NCBI GenBank assembly: GCA_016874035.1
Contig: VGVM01000028.1
Coordinates: forward strand, 1 to 34,314
Length of the DNA stretch: 34,314 nt
Direction of reading: 5' to 3'
Source of the DNA: Gemmatimonadota bacterium
GTDB lineage: Bacteria > Gemmatimonadota > Gemmatimonadetes > Gemmatimonadales > Gemmatimonadaceae
Positions 1 to 12,200 of this stretch are shown in pieces (position 1 is the stretch's first letter; the number at the start of each line of letters is the position of its first letter). Both the position numbers and the translations under genes were made by a program. The notes below the pieces were generated by a model. That model ran no database searches. It was not told the origin of the DNA and saw only the letters and a program-made list of their open reading frames with translations.

Positions 1-329
1 GCCGCCGCCGGCGCCGCCGCCGGCGCCGCCGCCGGTGCCGCCGCGGGAGCCGGACCGGCCTCGGCCGCGCGCGCCATCGTGTGGCCGCGGAAGGTCCGCG
101 TCGGCGCAAACTCGCCGAGCTTGTGACCAACCATGTTTTCCGTCACGTAGACCGGGACGAACTTGTTGCCGTTGTGCACGGCGAACGTGTGACCGACGAA
201 GTCGGGGATCACCATGCTCGCGCGAGACCAGGTCTTGACGACCTTCTTCTCGTTCCTCGAATTCATGGCGTCCACCCGCTTGCGCAGGCTGTCCTGGACG
301 AATGGGCCCTTCTTTACGCTGCGTGCCAT
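1..329 (-). CDS. rpsS: 30S ribosomal protein S19, 3' end outside window
   Basis: Small-subunit protein of the 30S head. The reading frame begins [19 protein letters not shown] and contains the family core, including [20 protein letters not shown] and the [16 protein letters not shown] region. The ATG at 329 follows AGGA in the seven-base gap after the rplB stop, which supports this start. S19 is usually about 90 residues and ends shortly after the TFRGH motif. Here the frame stays open into a tail with repeated Pro-Ala-Ala-Ala units down to base 3, and no stop is reached, so the protein is at least 109 residues. Identity is secure from the core. The tail length is unknown because the window ends. 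In the S10 order, rplV (L22) would be expected next. Confidence 0.96.
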   Translation of the reverse strand, partial: MARSVKKGPFVQDSLRKRVDAMNSRNEKKVVKTWSRASMVIPDFVGHTFAVHNGNKFVPVYVTENMVGHKLGEFAPTRTFRGHTMARAAEAGPAPAAAPAAAPAAAPAA

Positions 330-336
330 GGGTGTC

Positions 337-1167
337 CTATTGCGTTGCCTTACCGCGCTTGCGCCCACGCACGATCAACCGCTGCGAGGGCTTCTTCTTG
401 TCCCGCGTCTTGATGCCTTCCGGCTTGCCCCAGGGGCTCACCACGTTCCGCCCACCGCGCGTACGGCCGCCGTGCGGGTGGTCCACCGGGTTCATGACCT
501 CACCGCGCACCTTCGGACGGCGACCCGCCCAGCGCGTCCGACCAGCCTTGCCCCACGACAGCAGCTCATGCTCGGCGTTGCCGACTTCGCCGACCGTCGC
601 CAGGCACTCGCCGTGCACCATGCGCATTTCCGTTGACGGCAGGCGGAGCGTCACGTACTCGCCCTCCTTGGCCACCACCTGCAGGCTCGAGCCCGCGCTG
701 CGGGCCAGCTGCCCGCCCTTGCCGCGCACGAGTTCCACGTTGTGCACCGCCGTACCCAGCGGCATTTCCTTGAGCGGCAACGCGTTCCCGGTCCGCACAT
801 CGGATCCCGGACCCGCCACCACCTGGTCACCCTGGGAGAGCCCCTTCGGGTGCAGCATGTAGCGCTTCTCGCCGTCGGCGTACTCAATCAGCGCGATGCG
901 AGCCGAACGGTTGGGATCGTATTCGATCTCCTTCACCGTGCCCACGACGCCGAACTTGTTCCGCTTGAAGTCGATCACGCGGTACATCTTCTTGTGGCCG
1001 CCACCGAGGCGCCGCATCGAGATGTGCCCGTGATTGTCGCGACCGCCCGAGCGCTTCATCGGCTCGAGCAGGGACTTCTCGGGTGTGCTCCGCGTGATCA
1101 CGTCGAAATCCGGTACGGACCGGAAGCGTGAACTCTTGGTGACTGGCTTGAACTGGCGAATTCCCAT
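337..1167 (-). CDS. rplB: 50S ribosomal protein L2
   Basis: Core 23S rRNA-binding protein near the peptidyl-transferase centre. The 276-residue length is normal for L2. It begins [15 protein letters not shown] and has the conserved [19 protein letters not shown] segment early. Near the C terminus it carries the NPVDHPHGG motif that contains the invariant histidine of the family, followed by a basic GRKRGKATQ end. The ATG at 1167 is preceded by a GGAG ribosome-binding site. It sits between rplW (12-base gap) and rpsS (7-base gap), the standard S10-operon order L23-L2-S19, so it is almost certainly co-transcribed with them. Confidence 0.98.
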   Translation of the reverse strand: MGIRQFKPVTKSSRFRSVPDFDVITRSTPEKSLLEPMKRSGGRDNHGHISMRRLGGGHKKMYRVIDFKRNKFGVVGTVKEIEYDPNRSARIALIEYADGEKRYMLHPKGLSQGDQVVAGPGSDVRTGNALPLKEMPLGTAVHNVELVRGKGGQLARSAGSSLQVVAKEGEYVTLRLPSTEMRMVHGECLATVGEVGNAEHELLSWGKAGRTRWAGRRPKVRGEVMNPVDHPHGGRTRGGRNVVSPWGKPEGIKTRDKKKPSQRLIVRGRKRGKATQ

Positions 1168-1179
1168 CGTCGTTGCTCC

Positions 1180-1467
1180 TTAGCCCTCGAAGATCTCGAT
1201 CGTGTCGCCCTGACGGAGCTTCACGATGGCCTTCTTCCAGCGCGGCCGGAGGCCGACGCGATTTCCCATGCGGCGCGGCTTCCCGCGCTGCTGTGCCGTC
1301 CACACGCCGGTCACCTTCACGCCGAACAGCGACTCGATCGCCTGGCGGATGGTGGCCTTCGTGGCGTCCGGGTGCACTTCGAACGTGTACTCCTGACGGT
1401 CCTGGAACGCCGCCGAGCTCTTCTCGGTGACGAGCGGCCGCACCACAGTCCGTTGAATGGACGGCAT
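1180..1467 (-). CDS. rplW: 50S ribosomal protein L23
   Basis: L23 binds 23S rRNA at the peptide-exit tunnel and is the docking point for trigger factor and SRP. The 95-residue product starts MPSIQRTVVRPLVTEKSS, matching the family start where the first motif is RPxxTEKS. It continues with YTFEVHPDATKATIRQAIE and VKVTGVWTAQQRGKPRR, the positions of the conserved beta strands and basic loop. The length is typical. The start codon lies three bases after the rplD stop, which points to translational coupling. Nothing unusual is seen. Confidence 0.97.
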   Translation of the reverse strand: MPSIQRTVVRPLVTEKSSAAFQDRQEYTFEVHPDATKATIRQAIESLFGVKVTGVWTAQQRGKPRRMGNRVGLRPRWKKAIVKLRQGDTIEIFEG

Positions 1468-1470
1468 CGG

Positions 1471-2382
1471 TTACTTCCCCTTCTTCTTCGCGGCCGACTT
1501 CGTCGCGGCCGCGGACTTGGTCGTCTTCTTCGCCGCCGGCTTGGCCGCCTTGGTGGCCTTCATGCCGGACTTGGCCGCCGCCTTCGCGGCCGGCTTCTTC
1601 GCGGCGGCCTTACGGGCCGCCGGCTTCTTCGACGCCGCCTTCGCGGCCGGCGCATCGTCCGCCGAGGCGTCGGCGCCGGCGGCAGCCGCCGCGGCCACGA
1701 CGCGCTTCGACTTGACCACTTTCACCTTCGCGGCCGCCTTCTCGCTCATCGGGGCCATGGCGGCGCCCAGCGCGCCCGACTCGACCAGCACGACATCGGA
1801 CCAGAGCACATGGAACGCCGACGCATCGCCATACGGCATCACGTGCACGTTCGGCACATTCCGGCCGGACTTGAATACGTTCTGCTTGAGGCCATCGGTC
1901 AGGATCAGCACCTTCTTGTGCGCGACGTCGAGGCGCGCGAGCAGCTGCATCAGCTGCGACGTCTTCGGCGCGTCGTACTGGAACGTGTCCACCACGTGCA
2001 GCGCGCCTTCACCGGCGCGGGCATTCAGCGCGCTCTTGCGCGCGAGCGCCTTGGTCTGGCGCGGAATGTCCTGCGTGTACTTGCGGGGCTGCGGCCCGAA
2101 CACCGTACCGCCGCCCGGCCAGTTCGGCGCGCGCGTCGAACCCTGACGAGCGCGGCCGGTTCCCTTCTGCTTCCACGGCTTCTGGTTGCCACCGACCACC
2201 CAGCGGCGGGTCTTGGTGGCGTGCGTGCCCTGGCGCTGGTTGGCGAGGTACGCCTTCACCGCGAGGTGCATCGCCGGCATGTTCACCGTGCCGTCGAACA
2301 CGTCTGCCGGGAGCGCGACAGCGTCACGGGGCGTGCCCTGCCCCGAGTATGCCGCTGCCTGGAGTGTTGTTGAGTCAGCCAT
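1471..2382 (-). CDS. rplD: 50S ribosomal protein L4 with long Ala/Lys-rich C-terminal tail
   Basis: L4 binds 23S rRNA, reaches into the exit tunnel, and in some bacteria represses the S10 operon. Residues 1 to about 220 form the usual protein. They include [19 protein letters not shown], which marks the tunnel loop, and [19 protein letters not shown]. The family is normally about 200-210 residues, whereas this protein has 303. The additional roughly 80 residues are almost only Ala, Lys, Pro, Ser and Thr, with units such as [10 protein letters not shown], and end in KKKGK. The composition resembles histone H1-like tails. The frame is continuous from the L4 core into the tail, with a normal stop and then rplW, so this is a fused extension and not a separate gene. 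Confidence 0.96.
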   Translation of the reverse strand: MADSTTLQAAAYSGQGTPRDAVALPADVFDGTVNMPAMHLAVKAYLANQRQGTHATKTRRWVVGGNQKPWKQKGTGRARQGSTRAPNWPGGGTVFGPQPRKYTQDIPRQTKALARKSALNARAGEGALHVVDTFQYDAPKTSQLMQLLARLDVAHKKVLILTDGLKQNVFKSGRNVPNVHVMPYGDASAFHVLWSDVVLVESGALGAAMAPMSEKAAAKVKVVKSKRVVAAAAAAGADASADDAPAAKAASKKPAARKAAAKKPAAKAAAKSGMKATKAAKPAAKKTTKSAAATKSAAKKKGK

Positions 2383-2392
2383 CGGTCAGTCC

Positions 2393-3073
2393 TTAGCCCT
2401 GCTTGCGGACGAGGACGATCCCGTTTCGGGGACCGGCCACGGAGCCGCGGATGTAGATGAGGTTGCGCTCGGCGTCCACCTTCTCGACCCGCAGGTGCGT
2501 CTGGGTGTGCCGCGCAGCGCCGTAGTGGCCCGGCATGCGCTTGCCCTTGATCACGCGAGAGGGATCCGTGCCGGCGCCGACGGCGCCCGGCCGCCGGTGC
2601 TTCGTGTTGCCGTGCGTGTTCGGACCGCCGCCGGCGTAGTGCCGCTTCACCATGCCCTGGAAGCCGCGCCCCTTCGACGTGCCCGTCACCTTCACGGTCT
2701 CACCCGGCGCAAAGATGCCCACCGAGATGACGTCGCCCACGTTGTACGACGGCGCGTCGGCCTTCGCCGGACCGTCGTCGAGGCGGAACGAGCGCAGCAC
2801 CGAGGGCGGCGCCGAGAGTCCGGCCTTCGCGGCGTGCGCGACGGCGGCCTTCGACGCGCGCGATCCACGCGGCGTCCGCTCGCCCTTCTTCGACTCGCGG
2901 GCCAGCCGGTCCGCGCCGAGCCCGAGCTCGATCGCCGCGAAGCCCGCCTGCTCCTTCGTGGTCACCTTCGTGACCGGATTCGGCGCGGCCTCGACCACCG
3001 TGCAGGGGATCTGCTGCCCCTGCTCGTTGAAGATCTGGGTCATGCCCAGCTTGCGTCCAATGATTCCGAGCAT
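2393..3073 (-). CDS. rplC: 50S ribosomal protein L3
   Basis: Early-assembling 50S protein whose central extension approaches the peptidyl-transferase centre. The 226-residue product begins [19 protein letters not shown], the characteristic L3 start. It contains [17 protein letters not shown] followed by [14 protein letters not shown], the conserved loop. A segment around residues 70-105 ([20 protein letters not shown] and onward) carries the family's variable middle region. The start lies two bases after the rpsJ stop and the stop lies ten bases before rplD, so it belongs in the S10 operon. The length is slightly above the E. coli protein. Confidence 0.97.
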   Translation of the reverse strand: MLGIIGRKLGMTQIFNEQGQQIPCTVVEAAPNPVTKVTTKEQAGFAAIELGLGADRLARESKKGERTPRGSRASKAAVAHAAKAGLSAPPSVLRSFRLDDGPAKADAPSYNVGDVISVGIFAPGETVKVTGTSKGRGFQGMVKRHYAGGGPNTHGNTKHRRPGAVGAGTDPSRVIKGKRMPGHYGAARHTQTHLRVEKVDAERNLIYIRGSVAGPRNGIVLVRKQG

Positions 3074-3075
3074 GG

Positions 3076-3384
3076 TTATTGCACCTTGATCTCGACGTCC
3101 ACGCCGGCCGGCAGGTCGAGCTTCGTGAGCGCATCCACCGTCTGGGCCCGTGAATCGAGGATGTCGATCACGCGCTTGTGCGTCTTCAGCTCGAACTGCT
3201 CGCGGGACTTCTTGTCCACGTGCGGCGAACGCAGCACCGTCCAGCGCTGCGTCTTCGTCGGCAGCGGGATCGGGCCCGACACCTGCGCGCCCGTCTTCTC
3301 GGCGGTACGCACGATGTCCCCCGCGGCCTGGTCAATCACCGCGTGGTCGAACGCCTTCAATCGGATACGAATGCGGCCAGCCAT
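3076..3384 (-). CDS. rpsJ: 30S ribosomal protein S10 (NusE)
   Basis: S10 is a 30S head protein and, as NusE, a partner of NusB and NusG in antitermination. The product from the ATG at 3384 is 102 residues, the usual length, and begins [19 protein letters not shown]. It contains [20 protein letters not shown] and ends in the conserved [14 protein letters not shown] longer open frame exists upstream, but this ATG is preceded by GGAGAT at proper spacing and matches the family start. The gene opens the S10 block, and a palindromic repeat separates it from tuf. Confidence 0.97.
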   Translation of the reverse strand: MAGRIRIRLKAFDHAVIDQAAGDIVRTAEKTGAQVSGPIPLPTKTQRWTVLRSPHVDKKSREQFELKTHKRVIDILDSRAQTVDALTKLDLPAGVDVEIKVQ

Positions 3385-3401
3385 ATGATCTCCATGAAAC
3401 G

Positions 3402-3495
3402 GCAACTCCGAGTGCTGGGTTCTCGGTGGTCGGTGATCAGTTGAGGTCACCTCAACCGATCACCGATAACCGATCACTCACGACTCGCCGTTGTC
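3402..3495. repeat. Heptad-containing palindromic intergenic repeat, copy A (tuf-rpsJ)
   Basis: The gap between tuf and rpsJ is almost filled by a palindrome. Its ends are imperfect inverted repeats: CAACTCCGAGTGCTGGG on the plus strand at the left, and CAACGGCGAGTCGTGAG on the minus strand at the right. The arms hold seven-base units of the type TGATCGG and TTATCGG. The centre is a hairpin at 3431-3465: CGGTGATC, one mismatch, GTTGAGG, a three-base loop, then the complements. The right end overlaps the tuf stop codon. A closely similar element lies at 28451-28574 and a partial one at 13042-13096. In RNA it would fold strongly. Whether it acts as a terminator is unknown, since no U tract follows. 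Confidence 0.75.
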
Positions 3496-3496
3496 G

Positions 3497-4699
<1,203 letters not shown>

Positions 4700-4753
4700 T
4701 GGAACGATCCTTGTAACGGGGAAACGGGGTGAGATGTAAACCGGCTGACGAAC

Positions 4754-4795
4754 ACCTATTACCTACTACCTACTCCCTACTACCTACTGCCTGCC
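4754..4795. repeat. Tandem heptad array between fusA and tuf
   Basis: Six consecutive seven-base units occupy this stretch. On the plus strand they are ACCTATT, ACCTACT twice, CCCTACT, ACCTACT and GCCTGCC, the last being degenerate. On the coding strand they read as AGTAGGT-type units starting four bases after the fusA stop. They lie inside the fusA-tuf gap of 100 bases. Unlike the palindromic elements elsewhere in the window, this array has no inverted arm. It resembles in form the short tandem heptanucleotide repeats known from cyanobacteria, but the sequence differs and any relation is only by analogy. Confidence 0.8.
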
Positions 4796-4799
4796 CTTC

Positions 4800-6926
<2,127 letters not shown>

Positions 6927-7371
6927 GAGTGCGTCTGATAATCCGTGCGTAGGAACACAAATGCGGGTGGACCAGCATCCCCGTGGGGACCGGTGTCCAT
7001 CCGCTGTCGCCGGGTACAGCCGTCACTGGTGCACGACTGGGGACCCGCGGCGCGTCAGGCTGACTTCGAACTGCCCACTGCCCTGACGTCAGGTTGTCCT
7101 GCGTTGCTTTTCGGGAACCTCGGCTCGTGACATCGGCCTGCGCTTGCGCGTTTGCCTCGTCCCGTGCGTCAGCAGTCGGATCGGTCCATCGATCCCTCGC
7201 GCGACCCCGCTCGACTGGTCAGCCGAAAACGGAGAGGTTGGCGAGCCCATCTTGACCGGCACGCAGTTCGCCGGAACTACACCCTTGGGATCGCGGCCTA
7301 AGCCATGATTTCCCAGAGCCTTAGAAAGGTAGCGGGGCGCGCCCCTGTGTCAACCCGGAGCAGTGCCGTGA
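6927..7371 (-). promoter_or_regulatory. Long non-coding leader upstream of fusA
   Basis: This 445-base gap holds no ORF that I can support. It contains a probable promoter at 7326-7353, which leaves an untranslated leader of roughly 390 nt before fusA. Within the leader I see several short inverted repeats: CCTGACGTCAGG at 7082-7093, GGATCG with CGATCC around a six-base loop at 7178-7195, and CCCC-GT-GGGG at 6979-6988. A leader of this length before an elongation-factor gene suggests post-transcriptional control, but I recognise no known riboswitch or RNA family in it. Confidence 0.5.
7326..7353 (-). promoter_or_regulatory. Putative fusA promoter with palindromic spacer
   Basis: On the minus strand a perfect -35 TTGACA (7353-7348) is followed after 16 bases by TACCTT (7331-7326) as a possible -10. 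The spacer contains the perfect palindrome GGGGCGCGCCCC at 7335-7346, which could be an operator. The -10 is a weak match, so the call rests mainly on the -35 and on the position upstream of the fusA leader. Confidence 0.45.
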
Positions 7372-7845
7372 CTACGGGGGTTGCAGGGTGCCGGGGCCCT
7401 CCGCCTGGCCACTGACTCCGCCCATCCCGAGGGCCAGCGCGAACACCCCGAGTACGCCGAGCACGCCCCCGATGACGGCGGACCGCGTCTTCGACTTGTT
7501 GAGGGTTCGCGCATCAACCGACATCACGTGCCGCGGGTGAAACGTGACCACGTTTACGCCCGCCCACGACTGCCGCGCGCCACCCAGACGTTCCACCTGG
7601 TCCACCCCAACGACGACAGAGCCATCCGGCTGCCGTTCGCTCAGGAGACCGATTGCCGCGACCGCGCCGGGTCCGAGGTTCGGCGCCAGCTGCTGCGCGC
7701 CTTCGGGCGTCAACTGCACCCTCACCTGGGCGCCGAAGGCCGGACTGGCGCCGGCGACGACAGGCACGAAGGTGTAACACGCGGTGTTGAAAAGCATCGC
7801 CGCACCTACCGCGACGCCCGCTGCCCTGCGGCGAGAACTGGTCAC
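7372..7845 (-). CDS. Small putative lipoprotein of unknown function
   Basis: A 157-residue product that I do not recognise. It starts at a GTG with a GGAGG site nine bases upstream. A basic N terminus (SSRRRAAG) is followed by a hydrophobic stretch ending FNTAC at residue 23, which looks like a lipoprotein signal although the -3 position is Asn and not the usual Leu. The middle (residues 35-115) is soluble and beta-like with no known motif. Residues 123-145 (AVIGGVLGVLGVFALALGMGG) form a hydrophobic glycine-rich segment, and the C terminus is Pro/Gly-rich. It follows susD by 99 bases, with a hairpin between, so it may be separately transcribed or depend on read-through. An envelope role is a guess from the signal and the neighbours. 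Confidence 0.7.
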   Translation of the reverse strand: MTSSRRRAAGVAVGAAMLFNTACYTFVPVVAGASPAFGAQVRVQLTPEGAQQLAPNLGPGAVAAIGLLSERQPDGSVVVGVDQVERLGGARQSWAGVNVVTFHPRHVMSVDARTLNKSKTRSAVIGGVLGVLGVFALALGMGGVSGQAEGPGTLQPP

Positions 7846-7888
7846 CTGGGGAAGCCTCCAATCAGTGTCGTCTGCTGGCTACAAACTT

Positions 7889-7925
7889 CGTGGGGCGGGC
7901 CCGCCAATCGCAGACCCGCCCCACG
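7889..7925 (-). terminator. Hairpin terminator after susD
   Basis: A perfect 11-bp stem, CGTGGGGCGGG with its complement (7889-7899 and 7915-7925), encloses a 15-base loop 19 bases beyond the susD stop. On the minus strand it is followed by AAGTTTGTAG, a weak T-rich tract. It is a plausible terminator or attenuator of the susCD unit. Confidence 0.6.
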
Positions 7926-7944
7926 CGACTACTCCGCTACCTGC

Positions 7945-9294
7945 CTAGCACTTCGATGCGTCAGTGACGCAAGGGTTGGCCAGGCGCTCGACGTTCGTGA
8001 TCGGGAACAGCAACCCGACCTGCGTCAACGCCGCGTCGTAGTTGGAACTGGTCGTCCACTTCGGATCCTTGATGTTGAACCGATACATGTCCATCAAGCG
8101 GCGGCGCATGAGCCACAGCTGGGCCTGGCGCTCGTAGACCAGCATCGCCTGGTTGGCGATCTGGCCGCTGAACGCCGGCTTGCCGTCCAGCGCACGCACC
8201 GTGTTGATCTGTGTCGTGAAGCCCGCCGCGTCGCCTGCAGCAAGCGACGCTTCGGCCAGGATCAGCCGCAGCTCGCGCGTGTTGGTGATCCAGAGCGTGC
8301 CCGACAGCGTCCCAAACGCCTTGAAGGCGGTGAGCCGTGCCTGCAGCCGCGGGTCCGCGGCGTTGGTGATCGGGTCACGGAGCGCGGCGACGTACTTGTC
8401 GTTCGTGCTCAGCGGGTTGACCACATACGCACGGCCCGGGGCGCTCTCGTTGCGGCCGTTCACTTCGAACCACAGGTTGATGCCAGGGGTCGCTTCCTGG
8501 TTGTTGACCAGGTTGAACTCCTGGTCCGGCGAAGCGAGCGCAAGCGCTGCGTTCGCATCCGCCACGGCGCCGGCGTCGTTCACCAGCGGCTGCGCGGGTG
8601 CCGACGCGCCCTTCGGCGTCACCTTCTGCCACACACCCTTGCCGTGCTTCACACGGGCGCGGTAGGCGAGGATGTTGAACCGGTCGGTGTTTGTCGTGGC
8701 AAGGGCGAACGCCTTGTCCAGATAGCCGACCGCCGTGTCATACAGCTTGAACATGTTCGTGCGACCCACCGGAGCGGCCGCGATCGTCTTGTTCGAGAAC
8801 GCGAAGTCATCGTACATGTCCGCGATCGACGCGTACACCACCGCGCCGTACACGTACGTGCGCATGAGGTCCGCACGGTTGGCGAGCGTGCCGGCCGTGT
8901 TGAAGCCCTCGAGACGCTTGATGGTCTGGTCAGTGAGGTAGCGCGCCTCGGCGGACCAGGGGAACGCACCGTCGGCGAACTCGTTGATGAAGTTGCCGAT
9001 GATGCCCTGGTCGAGCTCGCCCCATGCGTCGCGCGAGCCGATCCACTCCATTTCGTCCGTTGCGTCTCCGTAGACGACGGACGTCGCCGCCAACATGCGC
9101 GTCGTTGCGCCCAGCACACCGTTGGCCTCAGGACCAGCGGCCGCCGGGTTGTCCAGCGAAGACTCGGCAATGTTGTTCGGATTCTTCACGTCGAGCAGGG
9201 ACTGGCAGGCCCCGGCGACGAGCAGGACGCTCGCGCCGGTGGCCAGTCGAAGTGCGCGACGGGTCTGAGCGAAGATGCTGTGGGGAGTCATCAT
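7945..9294 (-). CDS. SusD/RagB-family outer-membrane lipoprotein
   Basis: SusD-like proteins form the extracellular substrate-binding lid over a SusC TonB-dependent channel. The 449-residue product has a lipoprotein signal (SVLLVAGAC, Cys at about residue 30). This is followed by SLLDVKNPNNI, typical of the family's mature start, and helical repeats through the middle. The C terminus has LLFPITNVERLANPC, matching the SusD pattern LFPIPxxExxxNP. The length is at the lower end for SusD proteins. The first of two consecutive ATGs lies two bases after the susC stop with no separate ribosome-binding site, so the pair is translationally coupled. The substrate cannot be inferred: no glycoside hydrolase, peptidase or regulator gene sits beside it. 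Confidence 0.88.
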   Translation of the reverse strand: MMTPHSIFAQTRRALRLATGASVLLVAGACQSLLDVKNPNNIAESSLDNPAAAGPEANGVLGATTRMLAATSVVYGDATDEMEWIGSRDAWGELDQGIIGNFINEFADGAFPWSAEARYLTDQTIKRLEGFNTAGTLANRADLMRTYVYGAVVYASIADMYDDFAFSNKTIAAAPVGRTNMFKLYDTAVGYLDKAFALATTNTDRFNILAYRARVKHGKGVWQKVTPKGASAPAQPLVNDAGAVADANAALALASPDQEFNLVNNQEATPGINLWFEVNGRNESAPGRAYVVNPLSTNDKYVAALRDPITNAADPRLQARLTAFKAFGTLSGTLWITNTRELRLILAEASLAAGDAAGFTTQINTVRALDGKPAFSGQIANQAMLVYERQAQLWLMRRRLMDMYRFNIKDPKWTTSSNYDAALTQVGLLFPITNVERLANPCVTDASKC

Positions 9295-9296
9295 CG

Positions 9297-12200
9297 TTAG
9301 AAGCCCACTCGGATGTTGAAGGAGATCTGCTTCGGAATCGGGAACCCGAACGCGTCAATGGATTCGCCGACGTTCTGGTCCGTGCCGCCGCCAGAGCCGC
9401 GGCCGTAGACGTTGATCTCGGGATCCACGCCCTTGTACTTGGTCCACATCATGAAGTTGCGCGCGGCAAACGTCATGGAGAGATCGCTGCCGCCGACCTT
9501 GCTGGCCCACGATGCCGGCGCGGTGTAGGTCAAGCTCAGTTCACGCCAGCGGATGAAGTCACCCTTCATCTGCTGGTTCAGGCCGTCGTACGGCGACAAC
9601 GCGGCGATGGACGCCCAGTACTCCTTGGCGGCATCGAGACGCTGCTGCGGCGTGCTCGCCGGGTTCATCATGGTCATCTCGACCGTGGCACGACGCTCGG
9701 TGTTGCCACCGTTCGTCGGGCTGCCGGTGCGGAAGCCCCGCGTCAGGTTCGAGATCGTGTAGTTGCCGGCACGGTACTCGAAGTTCGTCGAGACGCGCCA
9801 GTTCTTGCGCCACGTGAGCGAGCCACCGAACGCACCTTCGAAGTCCGGAAGCGGCTTGCCGTCCCAATGGTCGAGCGGATCGCCGTTCGCGTTGTCGTCC
9901 GACTGCATCGGGTTGATGTTCGTCAGCGTACGCGGCGACGCGAGGTATGCCAGCACCTCGGCCTCGGTATCCGGGACGCGGTTGCCGTTCAGGTCAACCG
10001 GCAACTGCCCCGCCTGCAAGCACGGCCCACCAGCCGCTTGCGGCTTGCTGTAGTTGAACGCGGTCGTGCGGCCGGCCGGGCAGGCCAGCGGCAGGCGCGC
10101 ACCGAAGAACGTACCCGGCGCGTAGCCTTCCTTGATGAAGTTGCGGTAGCGCGGATAGCTGCCACCGACCTTGAGCGGCGGCGCGCCGCCCATGCTCGTC
10201 ACGAGCTGGCTGAGGAACGCCGTCGAGGCGAACACGTCCGCCGAGAGGTTGGCGCGGTTCACCAGGTAGGCCTTCATCTTGACGTCATACCCAAACGACC
10301 GCATCTCGCCGATGTTGTCGAGCTGCAGCGACCGGAACCCGCCGGACACCGGGAACTGACGCGCCACGAGCGCATCCTTCAGCGTCCGCTGCCAACGCGT
10401 CACGTCCACCGACACGTTGTCGTTGAACAGGCCGAACTCGGCGCCGAACTCGAGCTCGGTCGAGATCTCCGGCTTCAGCTCGGGGTTGCCGAGGTTGCCG
10501 GGCACCAGGCCCGGGCCAGTCGCCGCCGTCAGCGGAAGGTACGTGGTCAGCTTGTCGAATGCGCCGGGCTGACGGCCCGCCTGGCCAAACGCGCCGCGAA
10601 TACGGAACGTGGACAGATACTTGCCGAGGAAGCTGTCGGCGTATCCCGCCCGATCGCTGAGCACGAGCGAGAACGAGGTCTGCGGGTACAGGACGCCACC
10701 GGACGTCTTGCCGAACGCGGAGTTGTAGTCATACCGCCCGCCGACCGTCGCGAAGATCCAGTCGCGCCAGCCGAGCTGTTCCTGCGCGAAGAAGCCGGTG
10801 TTCACGATCGAAGCGAACGACTCGAACACCTGCGGGCTTGCCGCGCCACCGAGCACTTCGATGCCGGGGCCCGGGAATGCCGTCGCGTTGCCGCCTTCGG
10901 TGTTGGTCTGGGTCACGTATCCCTGACCACCGAACACGAGGTTCGACGACGTATTGAAGGGAAGCGTGCTCGTCCAGCCGCCGTTTACGGACAGCGTGAG
11001 CACCTGGTTCGTGCGATTGTCCACGCTGGCGAAGCCGTTGTTGGCGCGGTTGATGCGCAGGTCCAGGTTGTTACCGAAGCCAAGGAACTGCGTTGACCGC
11101 GTGCCGGTGTAGTCGATGCCGAACGTGGCGTCAAAGTTGAGCGACGCCGACGGGATGTAGCTGGCACGGAGCGACCCGTTGTAGTGCCGCGCATCCTGCT
11201 TCACCGTCTCCTGCACCATCTCACGCTGCGAACCGAAGGCACTGGCGCCCGTCGGATTGCCCGAACCCTTGCACAGCCCGTTCCCCATGCTGCCAAAGCT
11301 CGGGTCGGTCGGGCTGCTCTTCGACGCGTCGCACTGCGCGTTTTCCGGCTTCGAGAAGAGGCCGATCGTGTACGGCGCGTAAATGCTGTTGTTGTTCTGC
11401 GGGATTTCGTTGTGCGCCAAGGAGAACAACGAGTTGAACTGGAGCTTGAAGTCCTTCGAGGGCGTCAGGCCGATCGCCATGGTGCCCTGATACTTGTTGT
11501 TGATGTCCTTCATGAAGACGCCGCGCGTGGCGCCCTGGGCATCCGGCCAGTTGAAGTTGTTGGCCGTGAACGGGCCGTCTTCGCGGTAGGCGCGTGCCGA
11601 GGCGAAGTAGGTCGAGATCGGCGTACCGCCCGTCACCTGACCGCTCACCGTGGTTGCCTTGCCCGTCTCAAAGAGCTGCGTGGGGACATCCTGGTTGATC
11701 ACCTGATACCGGGTGATCGGGTAGCCGAAGTGCGTGGCCAAGCGGGCTGCCTGCGTGTCGGCGCACGCCGCCGCCGTAGCCGTGATTCCGCAGGTACGGC
11801 CGGCGAACCCGTACTGGTTCTCGATCCGGCCCTTCGGGTACGTCTTCGCCGTCTGGTCCACCTCGAGCGACCACTTGGTGTTCGAAACCGCGCCCTTCTT
11901 GGTCGTGATCAGGATGACGCCGGCCGATGCTTCCGTGCCGTAAAGCGTCGCAGCAGCGGCGCCCTTGAGCACTTCGACCTTTTCGATCGACGCCGGGTTG
12001 ATGTCATCGAGGCGCGACGGCCGACCGCCGCCGCCCGTGCCGACGAATCCGCTGAACCCGCCGCCGTTGTCAATGCGGACGCCGTCCACATAGACGATCG
12101 GCTCGTTGTTCTGCGAAAGCGACGCGTTGCCACGAATACGGATGCGTGAGCCCTCACCGGTCGTACCGGACGACGGCAGCAACATGAGGCCCGGTTCGCG

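Noticed and set aside
1471-1740. Separate histone-like gene downstream of rplD
   Set aside because: The Ala/Lys tail is in frame with the L4 core with no stop and no start signal between them.
4754-4795. CRISPR array
   Set aside because: The units are seven bases, contiguous and without spacers, and no cas gene is nearby.
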